From the NCBI RefSeq assembly GCF_032595075.1, contig NZ_CP118735.1:2240691-2304690 (forward strand): 64,000 bases of DNA. The letters are read 5' to 3'. The first letter of the stretch is position 1, and every line of letters starts with the position of its first letter. The position numbers were made by a program, and so were the translations under genes. A model generated the notes under the pieces. The model was not told the DNA's origin and did no database searches. It saw only the letters and a list, made by a program, of their open reading frames with translations. This document shows positions 45,206 through 57,425 of this stretch, piece by piece. This DNA comes from Streptococcus sp. 29887 (GTDB taxonomy: Bacteria; Bacillota; Bacilli; Lactobacillales; Streptococcaceae).

Positions 45206-46020
45206 AAAGTTTCCTCTAATTCTTCCTCTGTAAAATAGCGAAGCGGTAAATCAAATCCAGCCTGACGCAAAGATGTAGCCAGTTCTGTCGTGAAAGGTTT
45301 ATCTAAATCCAAGTCTGCTAAATCCTCCCGCATAAAAAGCTCCGTCGGAGTGCTGACTGACTCAACCTGACCTCGTTTCATCACAATAACACGATCACTT
45401 AAAGCCACCTCATCTAAATCATGCGTGATAGAGATAACCGTCATCCCATGCCGATCCTTAATCTCCTGAACAATTTTAATCAAATCAAGACGACCTTCTG
45501 GATCCAGCATGGATGTAGCCTCATCCAAAATGATAATTTTAGGACGCAAGGCCACCACTCCAGCAATAGCTACCCGTTGCTTCTGACCACCAGATAAACG
45601 AGCAGGCTCACGGGTTTTAAAATCAGCCATTCCAACCAATTCCAAGGCTTCATCTACCCGTTTCCGCATCTCTTCCAAGGCTATTCCTTGGTTTTCCAAA
45701 CCAAAAGCAACATCATCTTCAACTGTAGCACCTACAAATTGATTGTCTGGATTTTGAAATACCATACCAATCAGGCGACGCTTATCCCAGACATTATCAA
45801 CCGTTAGGACATCACCATCAATGATAATATCTCCAGACTCAGCTTCCAATAATCCATCAATCAAACGAACAGTTGTTGATTTCCCTGAACCATTATGACC
45901 GATGATGGACAACCATTCACCCTGTTTCACGTGAAACGAAACATCGTTTAAGGTATAATCCTCATCATCTTGACTATATTTATACTTAAGATTTTTTACT
46001 TCAATAATATTTGTCATCAC
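45181..46020 (-). CDS. ecfA1: Energy-coupling factor transporter ATPase EcfA1
   Basis: A 279-residue ABC ATPase: Walker [18 protein letters not shown]-loop [15 protein letters not shown], signature [13 protein letters not shown], Walker [17 protein letters not shown] parS site (45923-45938) is embedded in the coding region around VSFHVKQG without disturbing the protein. It overlaps pgsA by 4 nt and ecfA2 by 25 nt. The pgsA-ecfA1-ecfA2-ecfT order is common in streptococci. Confidence 0.95.
   Translation of the reverse strand: MMTNIIEVKNLKYKYSQDDEDYTLNDVSFHVKQGEWLSIIGHNGSGKSTTVRLIDGLLEAESGDIIIDGDVLTVDNVWDKRRLIGMVFQNPDNQFVGATVEDDVAFGLENQGIALEEMRKRVDEALELVGMADFKTREPARLSGGQKQRVAIAGVVALRPKIIILDEATSMLDPEGRLDLIKIVQEIKDRHGMTVISITHDLDEVALSDRVIVMKRGQVESVSTPTELFMREDLADLDLDKPFTTELATSLRQAGFDLPLRYFTEEELEETLWELLSKK
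45923..45938. other. parS site inside ecfA1
   Basis: TGTTTCACGTGAAACG matches 15 of 16 positions of the ParB-binding consensus TGTTTCACGTGAAACA. It is about 18 kb from the presumed origin; parB is at 63040. Confidence 0.85.
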
Positions 46021-46556
46021 TTAAACGTATCTTTGAATAAGAAAGATGCACCCTTGAAATAGTCATAACCTGAATAAAGGGTAAAGAAAAGTGCAATATA
46101 AAGCGTAATCTGACCCAACAAACTCCAATGCAAGAGCAGAAAAATCACCGCAAACATCTGGGAGAATGTCTTAATTTTACCTGGCATAGCTGCTGCCAAG
46201 ACTGTTCCACCATTTTCAACCAAGAGCAAACGAAGACCTGTCACTGCCAATTCACGACAGATAATAATGGCTACCACCCATGCTGGAGCAAAACCAAGTT
46301 CCACCAACATAATGAAGGCAGACATAACCAAAATCTTATCAGCCATCGGATCTGCAAACTTACCAAAGTTTGTCACTACCTGCCACTTACGAGCCAAATA
46401 ACCATCCAGATAATCCGTAATACTTGCTAGGGCAAAAATGACTGCCGCTAAAATATGGCTAATAGCTGACTGCCAGACAGTAAGAAGAAGGATAAAGATT
46501 GGAATAATCAAAATCCGTCCGACTGTCAAAGCGTTTGGAATATTTTCTTTTTTCAT
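46017..46556 (-). CDS. pgsA: CDP-diacylglycerol-glycerol-3-phosphate 3-phosphatidyltransferase
   Basis: A 179-residue membrane enzyme for the committed step to phosphatidylglycerol. It starts IPNALTVGRILIIPIFILLL and has the CDP-alcohol phosphatase motif D(x)2DG(x)2AR(x)8G(x)3D(x)3D, seen as DYLDGYLARKWQVVTNFGKFADPMADK. About five membrane segments. It is preceded by the RodZ-like gene and followed by the ecf genes, all overlapping or within 12 nt. Confidence 0.95.
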   Translation of the reverse strand: MKKENIPNALTVGRILIIPIFILLLTVWQSAISHILAAVIFALASITDYLDGYLARKWQVVTNFGKFADPMADKILVMSAFIMLVELGFAPAWVVAIIICRELAVTGLRLLLVENGGTVLAAAMPGKIKTFSQMFAVIFLLLHWSLLGQITLYIALFFTLYSGYDYFKGASFLFKDTFK

Positions 46557-46568
46557 TGTGTTTCCTTT

Positions 46569-47405
46569 TTATTCAAATACTAGTCCAATAGAACCTGTAT
46601 CACTCGTTAATGCTTTCGTATCCAATTGTTGACCGGCGATAGTAATATCTACCCCTTTCACTACACCTAAAACAAGATAGGCTTCGCTGGTGCCTTCTGG
46701 CAGACTAGTCGTAACCGTCGGATTTTCAGGAGAAAGTACCACTCCCTCTGCCAACTCTGTTCCGGATAAACTAATCCAGCTAGTAGCATCTTTAACCGAA
46801 AGGGTAACTTCTACTGGATAAACAGTTTCTGTAACAGTCGCTACAATGTAATCTCCACTACCTGAAATGCTAATATTCTTAGCAGAAATGCTACTTGACG
46901 AAGTTGTGGACTGCTCTGGTGTGCTTGTTTCAGAAGACGTACTTGTAGCAGTTTGCCCAACAACAGAGTAGGAAGTTTCCGAAGCAGGCAACACTTGATT
47001 TTGCATGCGGCTATATGCAATGTAGGTCACAAAAATAATGATGAAAGCTGAAGCAAGCAAGAGATAAATCAAGGGAAGAAAGGATTTATGATCTTTCTTT
47101 TTTACCCGATAGCTTCTTTTCAATTCTGCCGCTAAGATTTCCTCCTCACCTTCTTCACGATACTTTATCAAACTATTGCTATCGTAGGCTTCTAACAGAA
47201 CATCCGCATCCAATTCTAAGGCATCTGCATAAACCGTTAAGACGTAATCAACATCCTCATCTTCAGAAATAGAATCAAAATCATTGTACTCCAATGCTTG
47301 CAAATACCTTGCATGGATTTTCGTCATTCTCTGCAAATCAACAAAGGTCCAACCTCGTGACTCACGCGCTGCTCTAAGTACCTCACCAATACTCTTTTGT
47401 CGCAC
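46569..47405 (-). CDS. RodZ-like helix-turn-helix membrane protein
   Basis: A 278-residue single-pass protein. A cytoplasmic HTH (GEVLRAARESRGWTFVDLQRMTKIHARYLQALEYNDFD, residues about 5-75) is followed by a basic stretch, a membrane segment (FLPLIYLLLASAFIIIFVTYIAY, about 104-126), a Ser/Thr linker, and an extracytoplasmic DUF4115 domain to the end. This is the architecture of RodZ, which links cell-shape machinery to the membrane; in streptococci it helps peripheral wall synthesis. It lies upstream of pgsA, as in many Gram-positives. Confidence 0.88.
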   Translation of the reverse strand: MRQKSIGEVLRAARESRGWTFVDLQRMTKIHARYLQALEYNDFDSISEDEDVDYVLTVYADALELDADVLLEAYDSNSLIKYREEGEEEILAAELKRSYRVKKKDHKSFLPLIYLLLASAFIIIFVTYIAYSRMQNQVLPASETSYSVVGQTATSTSSETSTPEQSTTSSSSISAKNISISGSGDYIVATVTETVYPVEVTLSVKDATSWISLSGTELAEGVVLSPENPTVTTSLPEGTSEAYLVLGVVKGVDITIAGQQLDTKALTSDTGSIGLVFE

Positions 47406-47487
47406 TACTAACTCTCCCCTCTATTCACTAATATACAATACTCTATTCTAACAAAAATCTAAGGAAATTTCGATGAGTTAGGTCCTT

Positions 47488-48771
47488 TTATTTGGGAATA
47501 ATCGTAAAATCAGTCATGTCACACTGACCAATAAAACGACGGCCTGCCTCCCTAATATCCTCTAAATTTATTTCTTCCACCAATTGTGGCAAATCAAATA
47601 TATTCTCAACATCCGAATACTGAGCCACAAAGTGACTAGCTGTAAATTCCAAGGAATTCAAGCTACGGATAAAATCGCCATACATTTCATTCTTCAGCAG
47701 TTGCAAATGCTCATCATTGATATCCTCATCTCGTTCAAAATTGCGAACAGCCCTCATCAGCATACTCGACAAGGTAATAGGCTCCTGCGTATCACCAGAA
47801 ATAACCAAATAATGATAGTCTGGAGTAACTTCTAGTTGAAACTGGAATGAGGAATCAATTTTCCCCTGTTCATACAGGTTCTGATAGCGTTTAGAAGTCC
47901 AACCGAACAACATGGCAAACAAAAGCTGTAAGCACAGGCGATACTGCTGCATTTCAGCAGGTTCAAATTCATCATTTCCCCGTAAACCAACTGCTAATTT
48001 TGGAGTAGATACTTCAAACTCTTCCATACGGTGCTGAAGAATAGGCAGTTTTTCAATTGCCTTTATATCAAACCTAGGCAGTTTTTCATCAAGTTGCGCT
48101 GCCTGATAGCTTGAAATCTGCTGCCATACCTGATCTAAATCAAAGTTACCAATGACGAATAAATTCATGTTGGACGGGTGATAAAACAGATCAAAATTCT
48201 CATACAAATCATCTGCTGTAATCTGCTCAATCGAAGCAACCGTACCAGCAATATCATGAGCCAAGGGAGTTTGAGGGTAAAGTGACCCTAAAATTCCTGT
48301 AAACAATCGATAATCGACATCATCTTGATACATTTCGATTTCTTGCTCGATAATCCCTTGTTCTCGTGCCACGTTTTCATCTGTAAAATAAGGTTGACGA
48401 ACAAATGATTGTAACAAAGATAGGGCCGGTAACACATCCTGAGTTGTTGAAAATAGATAGCTGGTCTGTCTAAAACTGGTATAAGCATTGGCACTTGCAC
48501 CAAATTTCGAAAACTCATTCATGACATCTTCTCCATCTTCCGTTTCAAACAACTTATGCTCTAAGAAATGTGCGATACCAGCAGGATAGCTACTAGACCT
48601 ACCATCTTCAAAAAGAATATGGGTGTGTAAAGCTCCAAAATTTGTCGTTATCACTCCGTAAGTTTCATGAAAATCGGTCTTAGGCAAGAGAATGACTGTC
48701 AACCCGTTGTCAAGTTGTGTCTGATAGACAGGTTCTTTCATATACGGATACTTTTTCTCGATTAGTTTCAT
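47488..48771 (-). CDS. M16 family peptidase (YfmH-like, active-site bearing)
   Basis: A 427-residue insulinase-family protein. The inverted zinc motif HxxEH is present as HFLEHKLFE near residue 67, with the distal Glu in the NVAREQGIIEQEIEMYQDD helix. The second half is the M16 C-terminal-type domain. It overlaps by 4 nt the upstream M16 gene, which lacks the motif, so the two likely form an active/inactive dimer as in other M16B pairs. Substrate is unknown. Confidence 0.9.
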   Translation of the reverse strand: MKLIEKKYPYMKEPVYQTQLDNGLTVILLPKTDFHETYGVITTNFGALHTHILFEDGRSSSYPAGIAHFLEHKLFETEDGEDVMNEFSKFGASANAYTSFRQTSYLFSTTQDVLPALSLLQSFVRQPYFTDENVAREQGIIEQEIEMYQDDVDYRLFTGILGSLYPQTPLAHDIAGTVASIEQITADDLYENFDLFYHPSNMNLFVIGNFDLDQVWQQISSYQAAQLDEKLPRFDIKAIEKLPILQHRMEEFEVSTPKLAVGLRGNDEFEPAEMQQYRLCLQLLFAMLFGWTSKRYQNLYEQGKIDSSFQFQLEVTPDYHYLVISGDTQEPITLSSMLMRAVRNFERDEDINDEHLQLLKNEMYGDFIRSLNSLEFTASHFVAQYSDVENIFDLPQLVEEINLEDIREAGRRFIGQCDMTDFTIIPK

Positions 48772-50021
48772 TCCTCTGTTCCCTCCATAAAGTAAACAGC
48801 CTGTAAATTTATCATCTTGCCCACTCGAACAATATCCTCAATTGACACCAACTTTACAGCTTCTATCCATTCTAACCATGTTAAATTACGTTCCCCCATA
48901 CTTATCTGGTTGTAGGTCTGTTCTATCAAGTTATTCTGTCTATCTTGAGCTAGGGTTGCTGAGTGAATAAGCATATTCTTTGTCAACTCTAATTCATCCT
49001 CTGTAAACTTTCCGCGCTTCAAATCAAGAATCTGCTTACTAATCAGTTTCATAACCTTTAGACGGTCTCCACGGCTGATGCCTGCATAAACCTTCATCAT
49101 TCCAGAAAAAATAGACACCTGACTTCCGATTGTATAGGCCAAACTCTCCTTTTCACGAATATTTACAAACAATTTAGAATGTGAAAAGGCACCGAGTAAA
49201 CCATTAAAAACAACTAAGGCAGGGTAGTTTACATCATTGTAAAGGACTTGTAAATGATAAGCCAATTCTAAAATGGATTGTCTTGCCTGTTTGCGTTCGA
49301 CCTTCTCGCGAGTAACCTTTGAATAATTCTGCTGATATTCTAATTCTAACTTAGGTTTTCTATAAGTAAATTTGAAGGTTTCCAATTTTTCTCGAACCAA
49401 GTCCTGATTGACAGTTCCAATGACAAAGATGTCAATCTTATCTACCCGCAACATATTCCGATAGATTTTAAATACCGATTCTGCTGTTTCTTGCTCAACT
49501 AAGTCTAGACGACTAACCCGCGGAATTTGTAAGGCCTCATCTTGATAAAATAACCTATTCAATTCAACATCAGCATGGTAGAAATTATCTTCTACCTCCG
49601 ACTCAAGAAAATTGATTAAATTCTTTTTCTCCACTTCAAAGATTTTCTGATCAAACCCCTGACCTTGCTTGAGAGGACGAAATAGGCAGGCATATAAAAA
49701 ATCAAGAATTGCTAAGGTAATATCTTCATTATTAGGCAAATAACATGGATTGACGTAAGAAATGGTCAAATCAACTAGATGTACACGACCACGTTTAGCA
49801 ACAGACGTTGAGAAATGTGCTCCGTATAGCTCTGCCAACCGTCTACGCATCGCCTGAGCCGTTGGATAATCTTGGTTGCCCATTTCCAGAATATTAGCAA
49901 CTAGCACACGTCCTGCTACCGTCGCCTCATTCATCTCGGCTGCAAAACGCACTTTTATTCTATTTGTAGTAAACTGATCTGTTTCAATAAAATGCAAATC
50001 AATTCCTTCTTGTAATTTCAT
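48768..50021 (-). CDS. M16 family peptidase homologue (YfmF-like, no zinc motif)
   Basis: A 417-residue M16 protein whose region equivalent to HxxEH reads EMGNQDYPTAQAMRRRLAELYGAHF, with no zinc ligands. C-terminal landmarks (AYTIGSQVSIFSGMMKVYAGI) are present. It is probably the non-catalytic partner of the gene at 47488. Start ATG at 50019-50021, divergent from yaaA. Confidence 0.88.
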   Translation of the reverse strand: MKLQEGIDLHFIETDQFTTNRIKVRFAAEMNEATVAGRVLVANILEMGNQDYPTAQAMRRRLAELYGAHFSTSVAKRGRVHLVDLTISYVNPCYLPNNEDITLAILDFLYACLFRPLKQGQGFDQKIFEVEKKNLINFLESEVEDNFYHADVELNRLFYQDEALQIPRVSRLDLVEQETAESVFKIYRNMLRVDKIDIFVIGTVNQDLVREKLETFKFTYRKPKLELEYQQNYSKVTREKVERKQARQSILELAYHLQVLYNDVNYPALVVFNGLLGAFSHSKLFVNIREKESLAYTIGSQVSIFSGMMKVYAGISRGDRLKVMKLISKQILDLKRGKFTEDELELTKNMLIHSATLAQDRQNNLIEQTYNQISMGERNLTWLEWIEAVKLVSIEDIVRVGKMINLQAVYFMEGTEE

Positions 50022-50097
50022 CTTCTTCCTCTTTCAAACATTGTACCTTCCATTATATCATTTTTCTGTGATATAATATTCTGTAACGAGGTGACTT

Positions 50098-50481
50098 ATG
50101 GAATTTAAATTATTTGATGACTACATCACATTACAAGCATTACTAAAAACAACTGGTATTCTACACTCAGGAGGGGCCATTAAAGGTTTCCTTGAAGAAA
50201 ATACCATCCTTTTTAACGGAGAAGACGAAAAAAGACGAGGTAAAAAAATCCGCATCGGTGATATTATCACGCTACCTGACCACAACATTAGTATCACAAT
50301 CGTTGGACCTAGTGCAGAAGAAATACAGCAACACCAAGAAGAACAAGCTGAAAAAGAACGTGTGGCTGCAATCGTTAAAAAGTTAAATCAAGAAAATAAA
50401 AAGAATAAGAAACAGGTAAAAACTCCTAAAAAAGTAACTAAAAATACTGAAAGAAAACCTGTTCGTTTCCCTGGTATGTAA
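50098..50481 (+). CDS. yaaA: S4 domain-containing protein YaaA
   Basis: A 127-residue small RNA-binding-type protein with an S4 fold ([41 protein letters not shown]) and a basic, Lys-rich C-terminal tail. It is the partner of recF near the origin in Firmicutes. ATG at 50098 follows GAGGTGAC. It is two bases before recF. The extended Lys/Gln tail ([19 protein letters not shown]) is longer than in B. subtilis YaaA (about 70 residues). Confidence 0.9.
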   Translation: MEFKLFDDYITLQALLKTTGILHSGGAIKGFLEENTILFNGEDEKRRGKKIRIGDIITLPDHNISITIVGPSAEEIQQHQEEQAEKERVAAIVKKLNQENKKNKKQVKTPKKVTKNTERKPVRFPGM

Positions 50482-50483
50482 AC

Positions 50484-51578
50484 ATGTGGCTTGAAACATT
50501 AGCATTACGGCACTTTCGCAATTACAGTCAACAAGATATTGAGTTCAACAAGGGGCTTAATGTCTTTTTGGGTGAGAATGCCCAAGGTAAAACCAATATT
50601 TTAGAAGCTATCTATTTTTTAGCCTTGACACGCAGCCACCGTACCCGAACAGACAAGGATTTACTACAATTTCAAGAAAAGGAATTGACCATATCCGGTT
50701 TACTCCATCGGACAAATGGTAAAGTTCCACTTGACATACAGTTGACAGAAAAGGGACGGATAACCAAGGTCAACCATCTCAAACAAGCCAAGCTTTCCAA
50801 CTATATTGGCCACATGAATGTTGTTCTCTTCGCCCCTGAAGATTTACAGCTGATTAAAGGTGCCCCTGCTTTGAGAAGAAAGTTCATTGATGTCGAATTA
50901 GGGCAAATCAAGCCACTCTATCTTGCTGACTTGACTAACTACAATCATACTCTCAAGCAACGCAATGCCTACCTAAAATCCTCTGATAAGGTTGATGAAA
51001 CCTTTCTATCTGTACTTGATCAACAGCTTGCTGAATATGGCAGTCGAGTTATTCAACACAGGCTTGATTTCCTTAAAAAACTAGAGGAATTTGGAAATAA
51101 AAAAGTTCAGGAAATCTCTGATCAAAAAGAAAAATTAACCATCGAATATCAATCTTCTATACACTTTACAAATACTGACAACTTAATTGACACATTATTG
51201 ACAGAAATAGAAAAATCCCGTAAACGTGACCTATTCAAAAAAAATACAGGTGTTGGTCCGCATCGTGATGATATTGCCTTCTTCATAAATGGTATGAATG
51301 CTCATTATGGTAGCCAGGGACAACATCGTAGTCTTGTTTTGTCGCTCAAACTTGCTGAAATCGAACTGATGAAGGAAATCACTAGAGAATACCCAATTCT
51401 ACTTTTAGACGATGTTATGAGTGAGCTAGATAACAATCGACAAATCAAACTACTAGAAACCATTACAGATGCTATTCAAACCTTTATCACTACAACATCT
51501 TTGGATCATTTACACAAGCTACCAGATAGTTTAAAAATCTTTCATATCCAGTCTGGCACTATCGTTGAAAGCAAGTAA
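50484..51578 (+). CDS. recF: DNA repair protein RecF
   Basis: A 364-residue SMC-like ATPase that helps load RecA at gaps. Walker [15 protein letters not shown] is near residue 30, the signature [17 protein letters not shown], and Walker [13 protein letters not shown]. Length is typical. It is translated with yaaA. Here recF is about 13 kb from dnaA rather than next to it, the usual streptococcal arrangement. Confidence 0.96.
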   Translation: MWLETLALRHFRNYSQQDIEFNKGLNVFLGENAQGKTNILEAIYFLALTRSHRTRTDKDLLQFQEKELTISGLLHRTNGKVPLDIQLTEKGRITKVNHLKQAKLSNYIGHMNVVLFAPEDLQLIKGAPALRRKFIDVELGQIKPLYLADLTNYNHTLKQRNAYLKSSDKVDETFLSVLDQQLAEYGSRVIQHRLDFLKKLEEFGNKKVQEISDQKEKLTIEYQSSIHFTNTDNLIDTLLTEIEKSRKRDLFKKNTGVGPHRDDIAFFINGMNAHYGSQGQHRSLVLSLKLAEIELMKEITREYPILLLDDVMSELDNNRQIKLLETITDAIQTFITTTSLDHLHKLPDSLKIFHIQSGTIVESK

Positions 51579-51605
51579 CTGATTTTATATTCAGTTACTT
51601 TTTTA
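51574..51605 (+). terminator. Terminator after recF
   Basis: AGTAACTGA (51574-51582) pairs with TCAGTTACT (51591-51599), followed by TTTTTTA. Confidence 0.8.
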
Positions 51606-51706
51606 TTACTTCGTAAACTAGCTTTTCCTAGCTCCAATTGTAGTTTCAACTCTTCACATAGAACTAAAAAAATTACAACTTTGTCAACTACGTTTACAAA
51701 ACAGTA

Positions 51707-51729
51707 AAGACCCTGTCAATCAGGGTCTT
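51707..51729. terminator. Terminator after guaB
   Basis: AAGACCCTG (51707-51715) pairs with CAGGGTCTT (51721-51729), with T-rich sequence on either strand. Confidence 0.75.
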
Positions 51730-51733
51730 ATTC

Positions 51734-53295
<1,562 letters not shown>

Positions 53296-53400
53296 ATATT
53301 ATTCGCATTAAATTAGGTAATCATAAAAATTCAGAAAATTCTTTACCACTTTCTTTTAGAAAGTCGAACGTTTGTTTTTTACTTTATTATAAAACAAATG

Positions 53401-53428
53401 AAAAAAGCAACGTTTTTTAGACATTGCT
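53401..53428 (-). terminator. Terminator after trpS
   Basis: Minus-strand AGCAATGT-CTAAAAA-ACGTTGCT followed by six T residues. Confidence 0.7.
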
Positions 53429-53443
53429 CTTTTATCGTTAACC

Positions 53444-54478
<1,035 letters not shown>

Positions 54479-54494
54479 TCATCTGATAAAGTTC

Positions 54495-54716
54495 ATAGAA
54501 AAAGCCCCACACAGAAAAAACTGTGCAAGGGCGTCTTGGACACGGTGCCACCTTACTTAAGAGCAACTGCTCCTATCTTAATGCACATAAGGCCTGCTAG
54601 CCGAATCCTTATTGGTTCGAATTCCTTGTAAAATCAGTCCATTCACTAATCACCATTACCTGTTCACAGCAACCACAAGCTCTCTAAAAATGGAAGATTA
54701 CCTACTCTTCTGATTG
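54495..54716 (-). promoter_or_regulatory. T-box riboswitch, tryptophan-specific
   Basis: On the minus strand the T-box core AAGGTGGCACCG covers 54543-54554. It is followed by a terminator stem (GCCCTTGCACAG / CTGTGTGGGGC, 54502-54531) and a T-run. The stem I specifier loop reads GTGAATGGACTG with TGG (Trp) at 54639-54641. Promoter TTGACT (54746-54751), 17 bp, TATAAT (54723-54728). Confidence 0.92.
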
Positions 54717-54763
54717 AATACCATTATACCTCTTAAAAATTAGAAAGTCAATACTTCCAAGCC

Positions 54764-54792
54764 TTGACGATAAGCTAGATTTTAGGGATAAT
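54764..54792 (+). promoter_or_regulatory. Promoter of the yitT-like gene
   Basis: TTGACG (54764-54769), 17 bp, GATAAT (54787-54792), divergent from the trpS promoter. Confidence 0.5.
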
Positions 54793-54829
54793 ATAAATTG
54801 CATTCTATGAAATCAAAGAAGGAGAAATA

Positions 54830-55702
54830 ATGAAAGAACGGATTAAAGATTTTGCTTATGTGACCCTTGGTTCCATCGTTATGGCTATCGGTTTTAACAG
54901 TCTATTTTTAGAAAATAATATCGTTTCTGGAGGAGTAGGAGGACTAGCCATCGCTCTCAATGCCCTGCTAGGCTGGAACCCTGCCGAGTTTGTCCTCTAC
55001 TGCAATATTCCCTTACTCATTATTTGTTGGATTTTTCTAGGAAAATCTGTCTTTGTCAAAACCGTTTACGGCTCCTTAATTTATCCATTTTGCATCAAGT
55101 TGACAGCTGGTTTACCAAACTTGACAGATAATCCTTTACTTGCTGCTATTTTTGGTGGGATTATCCTTGGATTTGGACTGGGACTTGTCTTTCGTGGAAA
55201 CTCATCTACCGGTGGTACCGGTATCCTTATTCAATTGATTCATAAATACACTCCCCTATCACTAGGAGTAACAATGGCTATTATCGATGGCATTATCGTT
55301 GGACTTGGTTTCATCGCTTTTGATCCAGATACTGTCATGCATTCGATTATTGCCCTCATGACCATTACTTACATTGTCAACCGCATGATGTCCGGTACCC
55401 AATCATCTCGAAATGTCATGATTATTTCCCATAAATCTAGCCAAATCAAAGACTACATCACAAAGGTGGCAGATCGTGGTGTAACAGAGTTTCCTGTTGT
55501 CGGGGGATTTACAGGTGTTGACAAGCGTATGTTGATGACCACCATCTCTATTCCAGAGATGCAAAAATTGGAAACAGCTATACTAGAAATCGATGAAGCT
55601 GCTTTTATGGTTGTTATGCCTGCCAGTCAAGTTCGTGGACGTGGTTTTAGCTTACAAAAAGACCATAAACATTACGATGAAGATATTTTAATTCCAATGT
55701 AA
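54830..55702 (+). CDS. YitT family membrane protein (DUF161/DUF2179)
   Basis: A 290-residue membrane protein, the second YitT-type gene in the window. Five or six membrane segments (GSIVMAIGFNSLFLENNIVSGGVGGLAIALNALLG, then FGGIILGFGLGLVFRGN), the SSTGGTGILIQLIHKY stretch, and a C-terminal DUF2179 domain (RNVMIISHKSSQIKDYI). It lacks the basic N-terminal extension of the member at 12739. Function is unknown. ATG at 54830 follows AAGGAG. Confidence 0.9.
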   Translation: MKERIKDFAYVTLGSIVMAIGFNSLFLENNIVSGGVGGLAIALNALLGWNPAEFVLYCNIPLLIICWIFLGKSVFVKTVYGSLIYPFCIKLTAGLPNLTDNPLLAAIFGGIILGFGLGLVFRGNSSTGGTGILIQLIHKYTPLSLGVTMAIIDGIIVGLGFIAFDPDTVMHSIIALMTITYIVNRMMSGTQSSRNVMIISHKSSQIKDYITKVADRGVTEFPVVGGFTGVDKRMLMTTISIPEMQKLETAILEIDEAAFMVVMPASQVRGRGFSLQKDHKHYDEDILIPM

Positions 55703-55766
55703 TTCATTGAAAATTCAAGTTCTTTCTAGTACAATTAAACTAATAGACAGAAATAGAGGAGAAACT

Positions 55767-57389
55767 ATGCTTACAGTATCTGATGTGTCGCTTCGCTTTA
55801 GCGACCGCAAATTATTTGATGATGTCAATATTAAATTTACAGCTGGAAACACCTACGGTTTAATTGGTGCCAACGGTGCTGGTAAATCTACATTCTTGAA
55901 AATCCTTGCAGGTGACATTGAGCCTTCAACAGGTCATATCTCCCTTGGACCAGACGAGCGTTTATCTGTTCTTCGTCAGAACCATTTCGACTACGAAGAT
56001 GAGCGCGTGATTGACGTCGTTATCATGGGAAATGAGCAACTTTACAGCATCATGAAAGAAAAAGATGCCATCTACATGAAAGAAGATTTTTCTGATGAAG
56101 ATGGTGTCCGTGCTGCTGAATTAGAAGGTGAATTTGCTGAACTTGGTGGCTGGGAAGCAGAAAGTGAAGCTTCACAATTGCTCCAAAACCTTAATATTTC
56201 AGAAGACCTTCACTACCAAAACATGAGCGAATTGACCAACGGTGAAAAGGTCAAGGTTCTCTTGGCCAAGGCCCTTTTTGGTAAACCTGATGTGCTTCTC
56301 TTGGACGAGCCGACCAACGGTTTGGACATTCAATCCATCAACTGGTTGGAAGATTTCCTGATTGACTTTGAAAATACAGTTATCGTTGTATCCCACGACC
56401 GCCACTTCCTCAACAAAGTATGTACCCACATGGCCGACCTTGACTTCGGTAAAATCAAGATTTTCGTTGGTAACTACGACTTCTGGAAACAATCAAGTGA
56501 ATTGGCTGCTCGTTTGCAAGCAGACCGTAACGCAAAAGCAGAAGAAAAAATCAAGGAATTACAAGAATTCGTTGCCCGCTTCTCTGCCAATGCCTCAAAG
56601 TCTAAACAAGCAACCTCTCGTAAAAAGATGTTGGATAAAATTGAGTTGGAAGAAATTATCCCTTCTAGCCGTAAATACCCATTTATCAACTTCAAATCTG
56701 AACGTGAAATCGGTAATGACCTCTTGACAGTTGAGAACTTAAAAGTTGTCATTGACGGTGAAACCATTTTGGACAATATCAGCTTTATCCTACGTCCAGG
56801 TGATAAGACGGCCCTCATTGGCCAAAACGACATCCAAACAACTGCTCTCATTCGTGCTCTTATGGGAGATATCGAATACGAAGGTACTGTCAAGTGGGGT
56901 GTCACTACCAGTCAATCTTACCTACCAAAAGACAACAGCCGTGATTTTGACACCAACGAATCTATCCTAGACTGGCTCCGTCAATTTGCTAGCAAGGAAG
57001 AAGATGATAATACCTTCTTGCGTGGTTTCTTGGGCCGTATGCTCTTCTCTGGCGATGAAGTGAACAAACCTGTCAATGTCTTGTCAGGGGGCGAAAAGGT
57101 GCGCGTGATGTTATCTAAACTTATGCTCCTCAAATCAAATGTCTTGGTATTGGATGACCCGACCAACCACTTAGACTTGGAATCTATTTCCAGTCTAAAC
57201 GATGGTTTGAAAGCCTTCAAAGAGTCCATCATCTTTGCTAGCCATGACCATGAATTTATTCAAACTTTAGCAAACCACATCATTGTTATCTCTAAAAATG
57301 GCGTGATTGACCGCATTGACGAAACCTATGACGAATTCTTGGAAAATGCTGAAGTACAAGCAAAAGTACAAGAACTTTGGAAAGCATAA
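55767..57389 (+). CDS. ABC-F family ATP-binding protein (YkpA/YbiT-like)
   Basis: A 540-residue soluble tandem ABC ATPase without membrane domains, of the ribosome-associated ABC-F type. The first domain has Walker A GANGAGKSTFLKIL and signature ELTNGEKVKVLLAKAL. The second has signature VLSGGEKVRVMLSKLM and LVLDDPTNHLDLESI, but its Walker A region reads IGQNDIQTTALIRAL, without the usual GK(S/T). A linker (AARLQADRNAKAEEKIKEL) joins them. ATG at 55767 is chosen with GAGGAG upstream; the frame is open from 55707. Probably a translation factor rather than a resistance gene. Confidence 0.9.
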   Translation: MLTVSDVSLRFSDRKLFDDVNIKFTAGNTYGLIGANGAGKSTFLKILAGDIEPSTGHISLGPDERLSVLRQNHFDYEDERVIDVVIMGNEQLYSIMKEKDAIYMKEDFSDEDGVRAAELEGEFAELGGWEAESEASQLLQNLNISEDLHYQNMSELTNGEKVKVLLAKALFGKPDVLLLDEPTNGLDIQSINWLEDFLIDFENTVIVVSHDRHFLNKVCTHMADLDFGKIKIFVGNYDFWKQSSELAARLQADRNAKAEEKIKELQEFVARFSANASKSKQATSRKKMLDKIELEEIIPSSRKYPFINFKSEREIGNDLLTVENLKVVIDGETILDNISFILRPGDKTALIGQNDIQTTALIRALMGDIEYEGTVKWGVTTSQSYLPKDNSRDFDTNESILDWLRQFASKEEDDNTFLRGFLGRMLFSGDEVNKPVNVLSGGEKVRVMLSKLMLLKSNVLVLDDPTNHLDLESISSLNDGLKAFKESIIFASHDHEFIQTLANHIIVISKNGVIDRIDETYDEFLENAEVQAKVQELWKA

Positions 57390-57391
57390 TA

Positions 57392-57419
57392 AAAAGGCGA
57401 TTTACTCGCCTTTTCTTTT
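57392..57419 (+). terminator. Terminator after the ABC-F gene
   Basis: AAAGGCGA-TTTAC-TCGCCTTT followed by TCTTTT. The next gene starts seven bases after it. Confidence 0.75.
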
Positions 57420-57425
57420 AAATAT

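Noticed and set aside
53298..53312. TGCGAATA in the guaB upstream region as a ComX (cin) box
   Set aside because: A good sigma-A promoter is present, guaB is not a known competence gene, and an 8-mer with one degenerate base is expected by chance in AT-rich DNA.
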